From Brugia malayi (taxonomy: Eukaryota > Nematoda > Chromadorea > Rhabditida > Onchocercidae), in the NCBI RefSeq assembly GCF_000002995.4, contig NW_025062477.1, positions 11,886,696-11,950,695 on the forward strand: a stretch of 64,000 nucleotides of DNA, given 5' to 3'. Every line of letters starts with the position of its first letter. The first letter of the stretch is position 1. Position numbers and translations under genes: made by a program. The notes beneath the pieces are model-generated. The model made no database searches. It was not told where the DNA came from and worked only from the letters and a program-made list of their open reading frames with translations. This document shows positions 26,328-39,100 of the stretch, one piece after another.

Positions 26328-26660
26328 ATGAGGTCGGGGGCAAAGTTATGTTTTATTCTTAGGTCGGAGACATAAGGTTCTCCGGTTATGTCATGTGGTT
26401 ATATCTATTTCCTGTCATGCACCTCTTATCATTCCCTTCAACTATGCACTTTATTGTTTGGTGTGACAGTTATTGTCTGTATATACTCGTTTAATTAATC
26501 AAATCATAGTATTATGGGAAGCTGCCGCACAGGTTTGATCTCTTGTACCCATTATTTCACCTTGTTTATATTAATAAATATTCCTTTATCTTTGATACCT
26601 TTTTGGTAACAGAATATGGTTGCATACAAGTGCTAGATGGACCGCATGGGTGGCTATGAA
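26328..26660 (+). pseudogene. Probable decayed histone H4
   Basis: Collinear patches resemble histone H4 in degraded form. ATG plus GGTCGGGGG at 26328-26339 fits the SGRGK start. At 26364-26387 the reading GRRHKVLR fits GGAKRHRKVLR. Near 26519-26545, an AAGC followed by AGGTTTGATCTCTTG fits KRISGLIYE. At 26606-26635, GTAACAG.ATGG..G.ATAC fits TVTAMDVVYA. Spacing is close to the H4 coding length with indels. Individually these matches are weak and depend on degenerate codons; their order and location beside H2A are what support them. Confidence 0.42.
26573..26578 (+). terminator. Possible poly(A) signal of H2A
   Basis: AATAAA, the first canonical hexamer after the H2A stop, about 380 bases downstream and inside the putative H4 relic. 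The use of this site is uncertain. Confidence 0.35.
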
Positions 26661-26846
26661 GGGAGTATGGTAATATTTCGTGTTGACAACTGTAGAGGAG
26701 TTCGTCGTTCATTCTTGTGGTGTTCACTGGGTTCAAGATTTAGTTCTGGCTCTTCTAGCTTAGGTTTACAACTATGTTTGGTGGCATTTGCTGTTTGGTA
26801 AGTTGCTACTAGTAGTGAGGGCTAGACATATGTATGTGGTGTGTGC

Positions 26847-26875
26847 ATGTGTGTGTGTGTGTGTGTGTATGTGTA
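26847..26875. repeat. (GT)n microsatellite
   Basis: A GT dinucleotide run with one interruption, on the right side of the histone island. Confidence 0.9.
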
Positions 26876-28769
26876 TTGAGTGAATCCCGGTGAGGTCGTA
26901 TCATCTCATCTGTATGGTTGCTATCGTTATTGATTGGACATAAGAGCAGGACGTGTGGTGGTGATGCTTGGACTTATGACTGGTGGCATAGAGAGATGGG
27001 GTGGTGTGGAAGGTCACCGGAGGGTGTCACGTGGTAATTACGATTCAGCGATGTTCTAAAAGTAGTGAAATGTATCGCAGGTTTAATGTACGAGGTTACA
27101 CGTAACGTACAGGAGTTATCTCCTTGTACTGAAGCTGTAAATATGCAAGGAACAATAATTGCTATGAATGTAACTTGTGTTTGAAATGACAAGAATAAAC
27201 AATTTATGAATTTGATGGATAAGGGTACGTGTAAACGTGAGACGAAAATAAAAACGGGAAATGAATAATACATAAAGAACAAATACATGTAAACGTAAAA
27301 CGGAAATAAAGCGAGTTCTTGTCGAAGATAAACGTGAAAGACAAGAAAATGAAATTAATTGATTGTCGAGAATGATAACAACAACAATAAGGTGGATAAT
27401 TTGTATTTACATGATTGTTTGTATTTGTTTTGATTTTTTCTTGTAATCTTTTTTTTTAGTTTAATTTATTAAATTTATTGAGAATTTTTTTTATTGATAT
27501 GGCAGTTGAAGCATTTTGAATGAATGTCTTAAAAATTTAATCATTCTCATTAATTAACTATGTAATGGATAGCAATTACTTAATATTGTAATGTTTGCTT
27601 ATTAGCTAAAATTGATGTAAATTAGAATGAATTTCAATTTATAATCAATAAAATCTATAATAAAGAATTAAAGTAATCAAAAAGGGAAATTAAAAATTCC
27701 AAATTATTTTGAATTTGTTTAATGTATTCAAATTTTTTTTTCCTCAAAAAGAGAAGTTAATTAAATACATTAATAAATTTGAATGAATTTATGATAGTTT
27801 TAATTCATTGATGCAAAAATATAAAATTGAAAATGAATTAACGAATTGTATTTGTTTCATTTATAATTTCATTTATAATTTTATTTGCTTTTTTCTTATT
27901 GAATGAATAATAAATGGTTTTATCGCTAATAATATTAACTTAATAGCATTTGTAATTTTATAAATTGGATAAATTGAATAAAATTTCATTTTTTGTATAT
28001 AAAATACAAATGAATAATACTAAATTACTTTCTTTTTTTTTGCGCCAAACAATTTTAACTATCAATGAATGAATAATCATAATGATAAGGGACATTCTGA
28101 TCTTTTTTTTTTTGATGAATTCCTTAAATTTTTGCTATCCTTTTTCTTTTGTTATCAGCACTATCAGTGTTATCAATGATTGTAACAAAATAAATGTGGC
28201 ACAAAATTAATAAAATACAGATATTGGAGTGATAAATTTTGATAATATGTTTGCTTTAGAAGTAATAGAATAAATTCTTATTAATTATTAATCAATATAT
28301 TATCAATTTTTGAAATACAAATTTATTGCAGTAAATTTTTGTTCGTTTTTTTTTTTTTTTTTTGTTTTCTTTTTTGATAAAAAGTAATCAAAAGGAAAAT
28401 ATGTAAGAGAAAGTGACTGTACTAGTAATTAATAGTAGTAATAATAAATTTGAAATTAATAGAAATAATAAAACTGAAATTAATAATAAAATTAATTAAA
28501 ATTAAGAAAAAAATATTCATTGATCAGAAAAGTTGTTTTATACTTATTATATTCCACTATAAGGTATCAATTAATATTATCAATTCTTGAAATATAAAGT
28601 TATCATTTTATCAAGAAAACTGATATATTTTTTTTTTGAAGTCGATGAGAGATTTTAAAAAAAAAAAGATAAATGATGCAAAAAGATGCGCAAATGTCAT
28701 AACACAGAGTATCATTTATTTATTTTATATTCTATCTATTATGAAAAACCTTTACGTTACGTATATATC

Positions 28770-28920
28770 ACAAAAGTAACACACGTAAGTAAACATATAA
28801 TATTCTATAAATCAAAACTTTACTTAACGTGATATATATTACTTAAAATTTCACTTAATATAGTATATAAATACCTAAAATTTGTTTAACATAATATATT
28901 AATGATCTAAAAATTCAAAA
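28770..28920. repeat. Degenerate ~32-bp tandem repeat
   Basis: Three to four diverged units built around CTTAAyrTrATATATwAATnACyTAAAATTT, occurring back to back. AT-rich, with no evident function. Confidence 0.45.
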
Positions 28921-29295
28921 AGAAAGAAAAAGAGTGTTAAAAAAATTGCTCAAAAAATTTTTAAAAAAAAAAATTCTAAAAGTTAAAATTTTATTGAAGT
29001 GAACCAACACATAAAATGAGAAAATATAAAAATGAAGAATCGAAATAATAAAATTCAGCAATTATTAATTTCAATTATTTACCAAATTATACGAATTGAA
29101 ATAATTGCATGAAATTGTTTTTGCCTACATTACCATGAATAATAAACAATATAATGCAGTAATTGTTTTTCAAAAATTCTTTTTAAATTTTGATGTATTA
29201 TTATCAAATATTATTTTTAACATATCACTTTTAAATATCACATAAAATTTTAATACAATGTCACATCACTTCATTTAATCATATTAATAATTTTT

Positions 29296-29470
29296 TATAG
29301 TTTATTATTATTATCATTATTGCTGTTATTATTACTGATTATTGTTATTATTATTACTTATTATTGTTATTATTATTTAAATTATTATTATTGATTATTT
29401 TTCTATGATTATTGATTATTTTTCTTATTATTATTTATTCTTATGTTTATTATTATTTTTTGCTATTATT
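29296..29470. repeat. TTA/ATT-rich microsatellite block
   Basis: Interrupted trinucleotide repeats of the ATT/TTA class with interspersed GATT units. Confidence 0.85.
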
Positions 29471-30949
29471 ATTTTCATTCTTTTCCGATTATGCATCCGG
29501 AATGTAACCGATATTATAATAATCCTTTGAGGTAATAATAGTAGTATTTGGAGATAAGTTCTATTTGGTTTAACATTTTTTTTTTTTCTTTCGTTCTTTT
29601 CCTATTTTTTCTTTCGTTTTCCAGAAAAACTTAACAAAAATAAGAAAAGTGGAAAAAATATTATTAAAAGAGAAAGCAAGAATTGCCAACAATTATATCA
29701 TTTAAACAGATTCTTTTTTTCCTTTTGCATTTTTCATTTGTCAATTAAATCATTAATAAATTTGACAAAAAAATTTTTTAATTTTAGCACAATTCTATAC
29801 AAAATTAAAATTTGACAAATTAATTACTTAAATTACTTAACAATTTCATTTCAATTTCAGTAATAATTTGAATAAATCAGTGTTAATATTTATATTTTTT
29901 TCTTTATTAAACTATATTTTGCAAGAATTATTAGTTATGCAAAAAGTTTTTTCAACTTATTATAATTAAAATTATTTCACTGATGGTATTTACAAAATAT
30001 ACTAGCAAAAAGTCAATCAAATATTTGCATGCAATGATAAAAAGTTTTTGTTAATTGATTAAGAAATGTACGAAAGCAATAAATACTAATAAATTATTCA
30101 TTTAGATAAAGTAATTTTATTAATTAATTATTTGGAAGAGATATTTCGATTTTTGTTTTTAAACTAATTACTAAATGAAATATATTTTATATAGGATTTT
30201 CTAAATTAATTATTGGATGAAATTTATTTTATGGTTGAAAGAAAAATTTTTTTCTTTCGTTTTATTTTGCAAAAATGGTAAAATTAAAAAATTGGAATGC
30301 ATAATATATTCCGTTATTCATTCATTTTTTTTTGTAATTGAAAAAAGTGAATTAAAAAATGATAAATCGATAATTGTTTATCGAATGAATATTCTCGAGA
30401 TATTTACTACAGTTTAAATTATTTTGAAATGTCTCAAATTTTAGCAATAATTGGAAATAATCATTATCGGACAAAAAAAAAAAAAATTTTTTTTTTGAAA
30501 TGAATCAAATTATGCTTTTTTTTTTCTAAACTTTGAATTGTTGAAATGAAATTTCCAAATATTTTGAAACTGCATTAAATACTACTATTTCTATTTGCTA
30601 CTTACTATTATTAATTTAAAAATGAACCCAATAAAATATTTGGATGAGATTTTTAAACATTTTTCCATATTCTCTATGTAATTTTATTTTACTTCAATTT
30701 TAGCATTTTCTTTTTATTTTCAAAAATTTTACAAATTTATCGGTAATTTGAAGTATTATTACATTTCTCTTTTTCTTCTTCAGTCGCAATTCATATAAAC
30801 TATGATTTAGGCGGATAATCTTGACGTGAAAGACGTGGAAGAATTGCAGATCAACCGGACGAATAGCAAATGCATGGAAGATATTAAATAATACTTGTAA
30901 TTCTGAAACATCTCAATAATTCAATCCTGTAAAAGTATCAGTAACGGGT

Positions 30950-31260
30950 GAGATCAGTCGACGTAACGTACTACTGTCATACTGTTTAACCGGATAGGAT
31001 GAGATCAGTCGACGTAACGTACTGCTGTCATACTGTTTAACCGGATAGGATGAGATCAGTCCACGTAACGTACTGCTGTCATACTGTTTAACCGGATAAG
31101 ATAAGATCAGTCGACGTAACGTACTGCTGTCATACTGTTTAACCGGATAGGATGAGATCAGTCGACGTAACGTACTGCTGTCATACTGTTTAACCGGATA
31201 GGATGAGATCAGTCCACGTAACGTACTGCTGTCATACTGTTTAACCGGATAGGATAAGAT
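30950..31260. repeat. 51-bp minisatellite, six units
   Basis: About six head-to-tail copies of a 51-bp unit, nearly identical (one to three substitutions each), with a partial seventh. Each unit carries GTCGACGTAACGTACTGCTG (or GTCCACG...) and TTTAACCGGATA. Because 51 is a multiple of three and no unit has a stop in one minus-strand frame, an open frame with an ATG runs through the whole array (30913-31290), encoding a 17-residue repeat with the core YPVKQYDSSTLR. Confidence 0.95.
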
Positions 31261-31299
31261 CATATATTGAATAAAATTTTCTTTCTTCATTTCAATAAA

Positions 31300-33062
31300 A
31301 GAAATAAATTCAAGAAATTATATCACAGTATTTCAAAATTTATAAAAAAAAAAGAAATTTAGTGATAATGTCAATAAATTTTATTTGAACATTTGAAATG
31401 AAAATAGTTGAAATTATATTTTCAGTCCATCATCAATTCGTTCATTTGTTTGCTATTCTTATCATTTCTAGTATTTTTCCATCATTTCACTAAAAATTTC
31501 CCATTTTCAAGAAATTGTCAACTATTTCCAAATTCTGTACTGTTCTGGTAGAATAATCAAATATTACTAAAGGCTTATCAGCAATCTATAACTGAATCTT
31601 AAAGGATTAAATTTTTGAATGTGAGAGAAGATACGAGGACATCTAGAATTTTCCCTGCCATACTATCAAACTGATAAAATTCTAATTTTAATGAAATGAC
31701 AGAGCAAACGGCAAAATTCAGTGAGAAATATGCATTAAAAAAAGAAGTGACAAAGAGAATGTCTACCGGTTCAATTTTACAGTCACTTATATCCGGCAAA
31801 ATTACGGCTTTTTTTCTTAGTTATCATTCGTATTTTATTAGCTATTGTTAGCTTCATAAATTTGAAAACAAAAAACTTGAAAATGGAAGATTGTAAAACT
31901 GGTCCGAATGAACTCATCGTCGTAAGTTATCGAAAAATACGCTAACGCTTAGCATATCTTAAATTGTCAATACTAATGAATAATGTGATGCAAAGGTTAG
32001 TTAGTTTTCCTTTTCTTTTTTTTAATGATTAACGATTAACTTAAAAATATTACGGCGTACTTTAAAATTCTAATATTATATCAAATACGTTTGTAAATTT
32101 TTTATAATTCAATCACCAAAATATTTGATTGTTACATTACATGAGGGCAAGGCAATAGAATATGATGAAACTAATCACGTGACTGAAGTGGATGAGTTAG
32201 TCACGTAAGTGGAATAAGTAAATGGATTAGTCACGTTAATGTGAAGTAAGTGGACGAATTAGTCACGTTATGATCTTCTAGTGTCATTTGGGATGAATAA
32301 ATGATTCATTATGAGTCATCGTAGCTTTCATGAGTTATCTACTTGTTAATCCGTCTAAAATTAATGATAGATTATCACAAGTATGATGATAATTATAAAT
32401 GATATCCAAGTTATAAAATCAATTAAATCTGATTAATTTATTACTTATCTTATCAGTAATTTTCTCAATAATCAAATTAATAACAGTAAAAAAAGTACAA
32501 AAGATTTTATCAATTTCGTTCTAATTACTCATTCTTTAATGAATGAAATAATATGAAATGAATGCTAAATATTTGTAAATTAAATTAATTTATTATATAA
32601 AAGACCAACAAGAAAATTTCATTAATAAATTTAATTTCAATTTCTATTTTTTTATGCAACTCATTCATTCACCCATTCATCCGTGTTCGATTTATGCTCA
32701 AATGTATGTAACATTCCGTATGTACGAACTTTATATGAATTTTCTTTTTTTTTCCCGTACCATTTGTTTGGGATTTTCTGGGTAACGGAAGGCGGGGGGA
32801 ACAGAAGCGGGTAAGTATGGGTTTCTTTGATGAGAGCTTATGAATAAATATGGGAATGTTAGATTTATGAATTGTTTGGAAGAATGCAGTAAGTATAAAA
32901 TTTATTTATCATGATATATCGGGTGCTTTTATTTAATAACTATCTTTTTTTTTTTTTAGGTAATTCCTATACATTCAGCAAATATTTATAAGTTAAAACT
33001 TATATATTTATGGTGAAATATATTTTAATCGATTATTTCTTTTTTAATTTCCATGTTTTTTT
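31300..33062. other. Intergenic region upstream of PPP4R1
   Basis: AT-rich, with no gene supported. It contains the CACGT repeat cluster at 32171-32272 and a short G-rich patch near 32785-32812 (GGCGGGGGGAACAGAAGCGGG). A TTTTTTTCAG acceptor at 33056-33065 lies 79 bases before the PPP4R1 start codon and is a likely spliced-leader site. Confidence 0.5.
32171..32272. repeat. Degenerate tandem repeat with TCACGT cores
   Basis: Three units ending in TTAGTCACGT (32198, 32227 and 32259), each preceded by an AAGTGGA sequence, plus an ATCACGTGAC palindrome at 32174-32183. Unit spacing is about 29-32 bases. Confidence 0.6.
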
Positions 33063-33144
33063 CAGAGTCAATCTATTATTATATGTGGACAATAGGGCAT
33101 TTTTTTCTTCTTTATAAATTATAATTTCAAACAACAAAATAATA

Positions 33145-36100
33145 ATGGCAATGATTAATTTTAACGATTTTACCACTTCAGGTAAGTCTTTTAAAATAGT
33201 GATATTATTGTTTAATGAAATATCATGTTAACAAACATAATGTTAGGCATAACTTTTCTGAAGGATTATTTAAGCTTTCGGAATTATCAAGAAGATTTAA
33301 TTCGTCTCAAAAAGCATGCAATTTGTATTCTCTGTTGGATTTATGCATTTTTGACGACTAGCAGAATGCATTTATTTTTTTTATTCAAAAATTTATTTGG
33401 TAAAGTCTTTTTAAGTTGAAAAATCCTATGAAACACAGCTGGTTGTGTGAAACAATCGCTGCAAAATTCACTGCATTAAATTGAATTTTCATTTCGGCTA
33501 TGGTAAGATTTATATAGTTTCGAAAATTCTAACAACTATAAATATAGGTTCAGTGAGGAAGATTTTTTATTTGCAGCTGTTGAATTGTCCGAAATGGTTA
33601 TTGAATATAGCGAAAATGAATTCAGGGAATTCAACGAAGGTTGGTTGTATATGTGTGGTACGGCATTTATTTGAAAGTTTTGCTTTTATTACTCAGATAA
33701 TTGTAGGTAATTTTTTTTTAATTTTTAATACCAGTACTTTACCTATTGTGTTCCATGAATTTCTAGCTAGAACTTTTCAATATTTTCAGAAATGGAAACA
33801 GAAAGTACTGAAATGCTTCACTACGACACCTTTTTATTATATGCACGAAGCGAGAATTCATCAGATAGGTGAGTTTTTTTCATTTTTGGCACTTATAAAT
33901 AAGTTTTTAATTAAGTGTTGAAATTCCTTTTGTAGTTGAAAGCTTCAAAAAGAAAAAATTCTTTCAATTTTGAAACAAGCTGCATTATTTTTTGATACAG
34001 AATTGTTCTGATAACCTAGTTTGACATTATATTATTAGCTTGACATTATAGCAAGTCTGCGCTGTCTCACATAGATAATAGCATTCTTGATATGTTTGAG
34101 GATCGTTAAATAGTTTGTTTTTTTGAGTATTGGAAGAAATCTTCCTGTTTATGGTCACAAATAAGTTGACACTTAAAATTTCCAGTTTGACTCAACTGAA
34201 TAATGTATTTTGTCACCTGAGCTTTAAACATGTCATCTGAATTTCTTGTTTAAACTAGAAACTTTTTCAGGAAAATTGCAATCCGTGACCTGGTGAAATT
34301 GTCACGAACGCTGAACATCGAAAAAGAGCAACGGCAGATTGAAGTTGTCTTTAATCTGATTGAAAATATCTTTGCTAAAGAAACAGGTATTTTTATAGTA
34401 ATTCAAAAAGTGATTTTGTTATCTTAAAGTGGATTTTCTGAAAATATTTACCTATATTTATCATGAACGTGGATTGGAATTCACCAATCTTATACCAGTC
34501 TAATTCCATATTAAATGGACGACCTTATTATTCTGGAAGTTAATTTAATAGCTAAATTGATTATAGAGACGTGAAATATTAAAGTTAATATTATACTCGA
34601 TTACAGCAGTGCTGTATATGTTTGGTCCATTTATTAGTAAGATAAGGGCTTATTCCATCTATCAAAATTTACTTCAGTTTGTAGTGTTGAAGTTGTGCTG
34701 GCTAAGTCATTTTACAATAAATAGTTGAATTAGAAGTGGCATAAGTATGAATATTATTAGGTGAATTAAGGAATTTGTTTGTATTCAGGCGAATTTCTTC
34801 TTTTTAATTATTGATCGTAATAAAGGACAGATGGAATGCTAAGATGCTTATTTTAGAATTGCTTAAATTTATTACATGTAGAAAAAAGTTTGGTGAGCTA
34901 GGTTTTTTTTTTTTTTTTTTTATTATTATAGAAGCTAAAGAAGTTCCATTGAATTTTTTTCTTCTCTGAATTGCAGATAGTAAAATATGTGGTATGTTAG
35001 TGGAGCAGATTCCTTTATTATATGTTGAATTTATGGCAATAGAACACCTGCTGAAAAGGGTTCATAAAGTATTCCCAGAATTACTAGCAAGTGCTTTGGA
35101 TCATTCTGCGGATGATGTAAGTGGTTTTCATAAGTCACTTATGTTTTGTAGCTTATTTTAGGACTAATAACTAAAGAACGGTATTTCTTCGAGATATGAA
35201 TTCGTTATAACATATTTTTTATTACATTACTGTTTTTGGTAGACTTGTCGGTTCCTTTTTTTCGTTGTAAGAAATTTTTTTGAAACTCATTTTTCTTTCT
35301 TTTTCCACTTATTTTTTTTTGTCTTCTGTTATACTATTCGATTATCTTTTTAAAACATTTTTGGTGGTTGATGATTATTCCAAAACTTACCCAAACTATT
35401 TTTTTTTGCGACAGTACTGTAGGAAGTAGGCTGTTCTCAAAAAGTAAACAGGTTCTTGTTTGCTTTCAAGATCAGTAGTTTGTAATAATGGCAACAGGTT
35501 TTAATGTCGTTCTCTTTACAGTGCAATCAGCACAAAATGTTTTCCTTTTTTTTTTTCCTTTTTTTTTTTTGGAAGATGTGTCTGTCTTTGCTGAAATTAT
35601 TTTAAGAGATTTCATTGATTGACTCGTTTTATTGACTCTTGCGAAAGAAAGGGAAAACTGCAATTATTTCTTTAGTTGATTGGAATTAAAACATCTAGAT
35701 TGAATTGCCGTTTTATGTAACCGAAATTTTTATTTTTTGACTTCAGTAAGTTCATTCATTTATTCAAACTATGCATAGCTAATCCAAATAGGATTGGAGA
35801 GCTATGGAAGCTTGAAATGTTTGACTCAGTTTTGAATTTAGCTGCAGTTTTATCGAACACTTTTGTTTCTGTTGGTATCCGCAAACTAAAATACTTCCAT
35901 TTTTCACACATTAACTGGAGTTGCTAAAATATTAGTTTTAGAAACTTTTAAAAAATTAGTTCACAACAGATCAGTCTTGTTTTGTTGTAGTTCATCTGGA
36001 TCACTGTGATTGTCTAAGTGATATTAATAACATTGGACACGTATATATTTACCTTCCTAAAAAAATTTTGTTACATAAGCTATCAAATATTTTTTGTCAG

Positions 36101-39100
36101 TTCACCTATCGGTTAGACTATGTTTTGAATATTTAATAATTTTCATCCTTGCAAAGGGGATCCCTGCGGGAAAATGACAGATGCGTAATGAGAAGGAGGG
36201 AGAAATTGCTCTTCACAATCATATATTTTTGCATTTTTTTTTTTCGTTTCTTTTTTCCTCGTTGTCTTCCCGTTCGTTTCGCTGCAATGACTTAAATTTT
36301 TTTTCCTTTTTTTTTTTTGTCCTTTTTGTGGGCCGTTTTTTTTAAGTGATCGAATTGAATTGTGCTGTTCTGTTGTAAAAGCTCTTCAAGCAAAAAGCGC
36401 CAACAACATCAGCAATAGATTTTTCTGACCTTGAAAAAGATAGAGAAGAGAGAATCAGTCAACCACAACTGTCCTTTTCTCATTTATTGGTTTCTCTGGA
36501 TAACCAAGGAGAAATAATCCAGAAATCAAGGACGGGATTTCGAAAATGATGGAATGAATGTGTTATAATCTTAAGAAAAAAAGAAACAAACATATGAAAT
36601 TACTGATAACAAGCAGTGAGAATTGGCATCATAAAATGATATGCATATGAGTATTCGTATCGGCGATAGGCGCCGATGATGGCACACGATGAAGTGGTTG
36701 TAGATATTGGTCAATCATAGGCAAATTAAATTCTAATTTTTTTCTTTGATAACTTCTTCTAACTCTGTCAGTCATAAAGATTATAATAATTCACTGAAAT
36801 GAAACAAGAAATTTTGAAACTTCATTCATTTCGTCAAACGTTAATTTTGTTATCACTTTTAACAGGAACATTTAATCAAACATCTTTTCAAATTTTTGTG
36901 AGAAAAAATTTTTGAAAAAAATACTAGTTAAAAAATACAAATGTTTATTTGAGAGTAAGTAAGCGCTATTTAGCAATCAAGGAGATTTTATCCATCGTTG
37001 GATTTGTTGAGAGGGCAAGAAGAATTTTGTCACATCAAATTAGCAATGTATCGATCGCATTTTCTATTTCTATTTCATGCCAGATGTGATGAGAAGAAAT
37101 AGGAGAAATATTAACATTCTTTAGAATCAAATGTCTTAAGCCGTGTGATACTTACAAAATATTGCATGGAAATGTCTAAGTATTCTATAAGTAATATGAT
37201 ATGCAAAGATAAGTAGGAAGCGATGTCTTTTTTGATAGTTTTTCAGAGGAACTCAGAGTAACATAGAACGGTTTAGAATGTTAAAATCTTTGTTAATAAT
37301 ATTTTGAAGAATTCTTTCGATTAAGGCAATATAATGTTATATATGGATGGGTACATATAGTGCATTAGGGCAATTTATGCTAGGGAATTTAGTTCAAGGA
37401 ACAAAGTTCAAGAAACAATATCTATCTACTTCAAGTTCTGAAAGCTAATTTTAAAATGTGATTGATTTGAAAACAATAAAGGAACTTCAAGAAAATTTGA
37501 TTCTATTAGAAGTATTTATCCTGCAAATATGTTCTCATTAATAACCAAGATTATGTGAGGAATAGGATTATATTACATGAATGGATTGAAAATTTTTGCT
37601 TTCCTGTATATACTCACTTAGCTGCCTTATTTTTCGAAATTGTGCAAAAAATAATCCTAAACAAAGATTTTCATTAAACGATTTGTGGATATCGTAGGAC
37701 GGTAAAATAATTTTTACTGAAATCAAAATTCAATTTAGTAGGTATAAAGTGGTTTCATTATTTTATTCTACATTCCATTCAACCGATTTTAGTTTACTTA
37801 ATGAAAACATCATATATATATGTATAATCATATTGTTAGTGTTTATAATATTTTAAAAATCGAAGCTTGTTTCTCTTTTTATTTATCGAAAGAAAAAAAG
37901 TTTTTTTCCAGATGATTTGTTTAATTTTTATTTTTCTCTTGATTTCTTTCAATCAAAAAGAATTTTTATTTATGTAATGAACAGATGATATGAAGAAGCT
38001 ACAGTTAAATGACATGTGTTGTTTTCGTTCATAAAACGGATATTAAATCGATATTAGATAGATGAAGTTGATTAGCTCTCGATAATCACATATTATTATT
38101 TTTCACATCTTCATATGAATACATGTTAACACGGTGTTTGATGTATTGTTTCATTAAGTGTTAACTTTTCTTTGGTATAAACTTATTGGTATATTTCTTT
38201 ATAAAATTTGTCGTATTTTGCTTTATTGTTATTGTATTATTTATGATTGTTTATTGTTGCAACATCTGCAATAATCAATCTTAGATAAGTGAAAAACATT
38301 TGGGGAATGTGATTGGAGAAACACATGCATTAACCTGTTTAATGGTTTAGCAAAAAGAAAAATGTGGAGGAATAACACTATAAGCCATTATTGATGTTTT
38401 GGCTTTTTTTTCTCTTCAGATTATCGTTCTGTTACTTTTTTTTTCTTTCATGGTTAAATTATCTGATCGAATGATGAATTAAAAAAAAAAAAAAAACTAA
38501 ATAATTTCTAGTTGATTTTAGGTACGTAAATCGGCAATTGGTGCTATTGATACTTTGGTTGAGCAACGTATACTGCCGCAAGGTATGTTTTTCTTTTTTT
38601 TTTTTTTTTTGCGTGATAGATTTTAAAGTTAAACATATGTAAATTTATATCAGATAAAAATTGTAGACTGTTCGATAGTGATAGTGATAGTGAGAAAACT
38701 TGTAGGTTTTTCCCTTGTTGATGATTGATTGCTGCTTTGAATAATGGATTAGATATTTCCATTTATTATGTTGTTGGTTGCTTGTTGTTTCTTGTTTGTC
38801 TCTTCTACTAGGCTAATTATATTTCTCTCGTAGTCTTCTATTTATTCAGTAAATTATATTGCTGAAAATGTCTATATTTTAACATTTAGAGGTTTCTAGA
38901 TGAGGAAAAAGTGGCATCAGTAATATGCATGAATAGTAGAATAATAGTAAATCGAGTAAATTGTAGTGTATACTTTTTTAGTTGATTTACTGTAAGTTGA
39001 TTCATATGGAAAGATATTTTAAATTAGGTAATCGTTTTAAATAATTTCATCTTTGTTCTGTTTTCTCATATTAACGATTAGAGAAAATATGGAAGTGTTT

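Larger units (their letters stand above)
26880..30780. other. AT-rich intergenic region
   Basis: No gene is supported. The first part (to about 27350) is less AT-rich and includes two imperfect copies of a GTAAACGTxAxACGxAAATAAA sequence (about 27229 and 27287). The rest is homopolymer-rich, with a TTA/ATT-repeat block at 29296-29470. Confidence 0.5.

Noticed and set aside
30950..31260. CRISPR array
   Set aside because: Units are contiguous near-identical tandem copies without unique spacers, in a eukaryotic genome.
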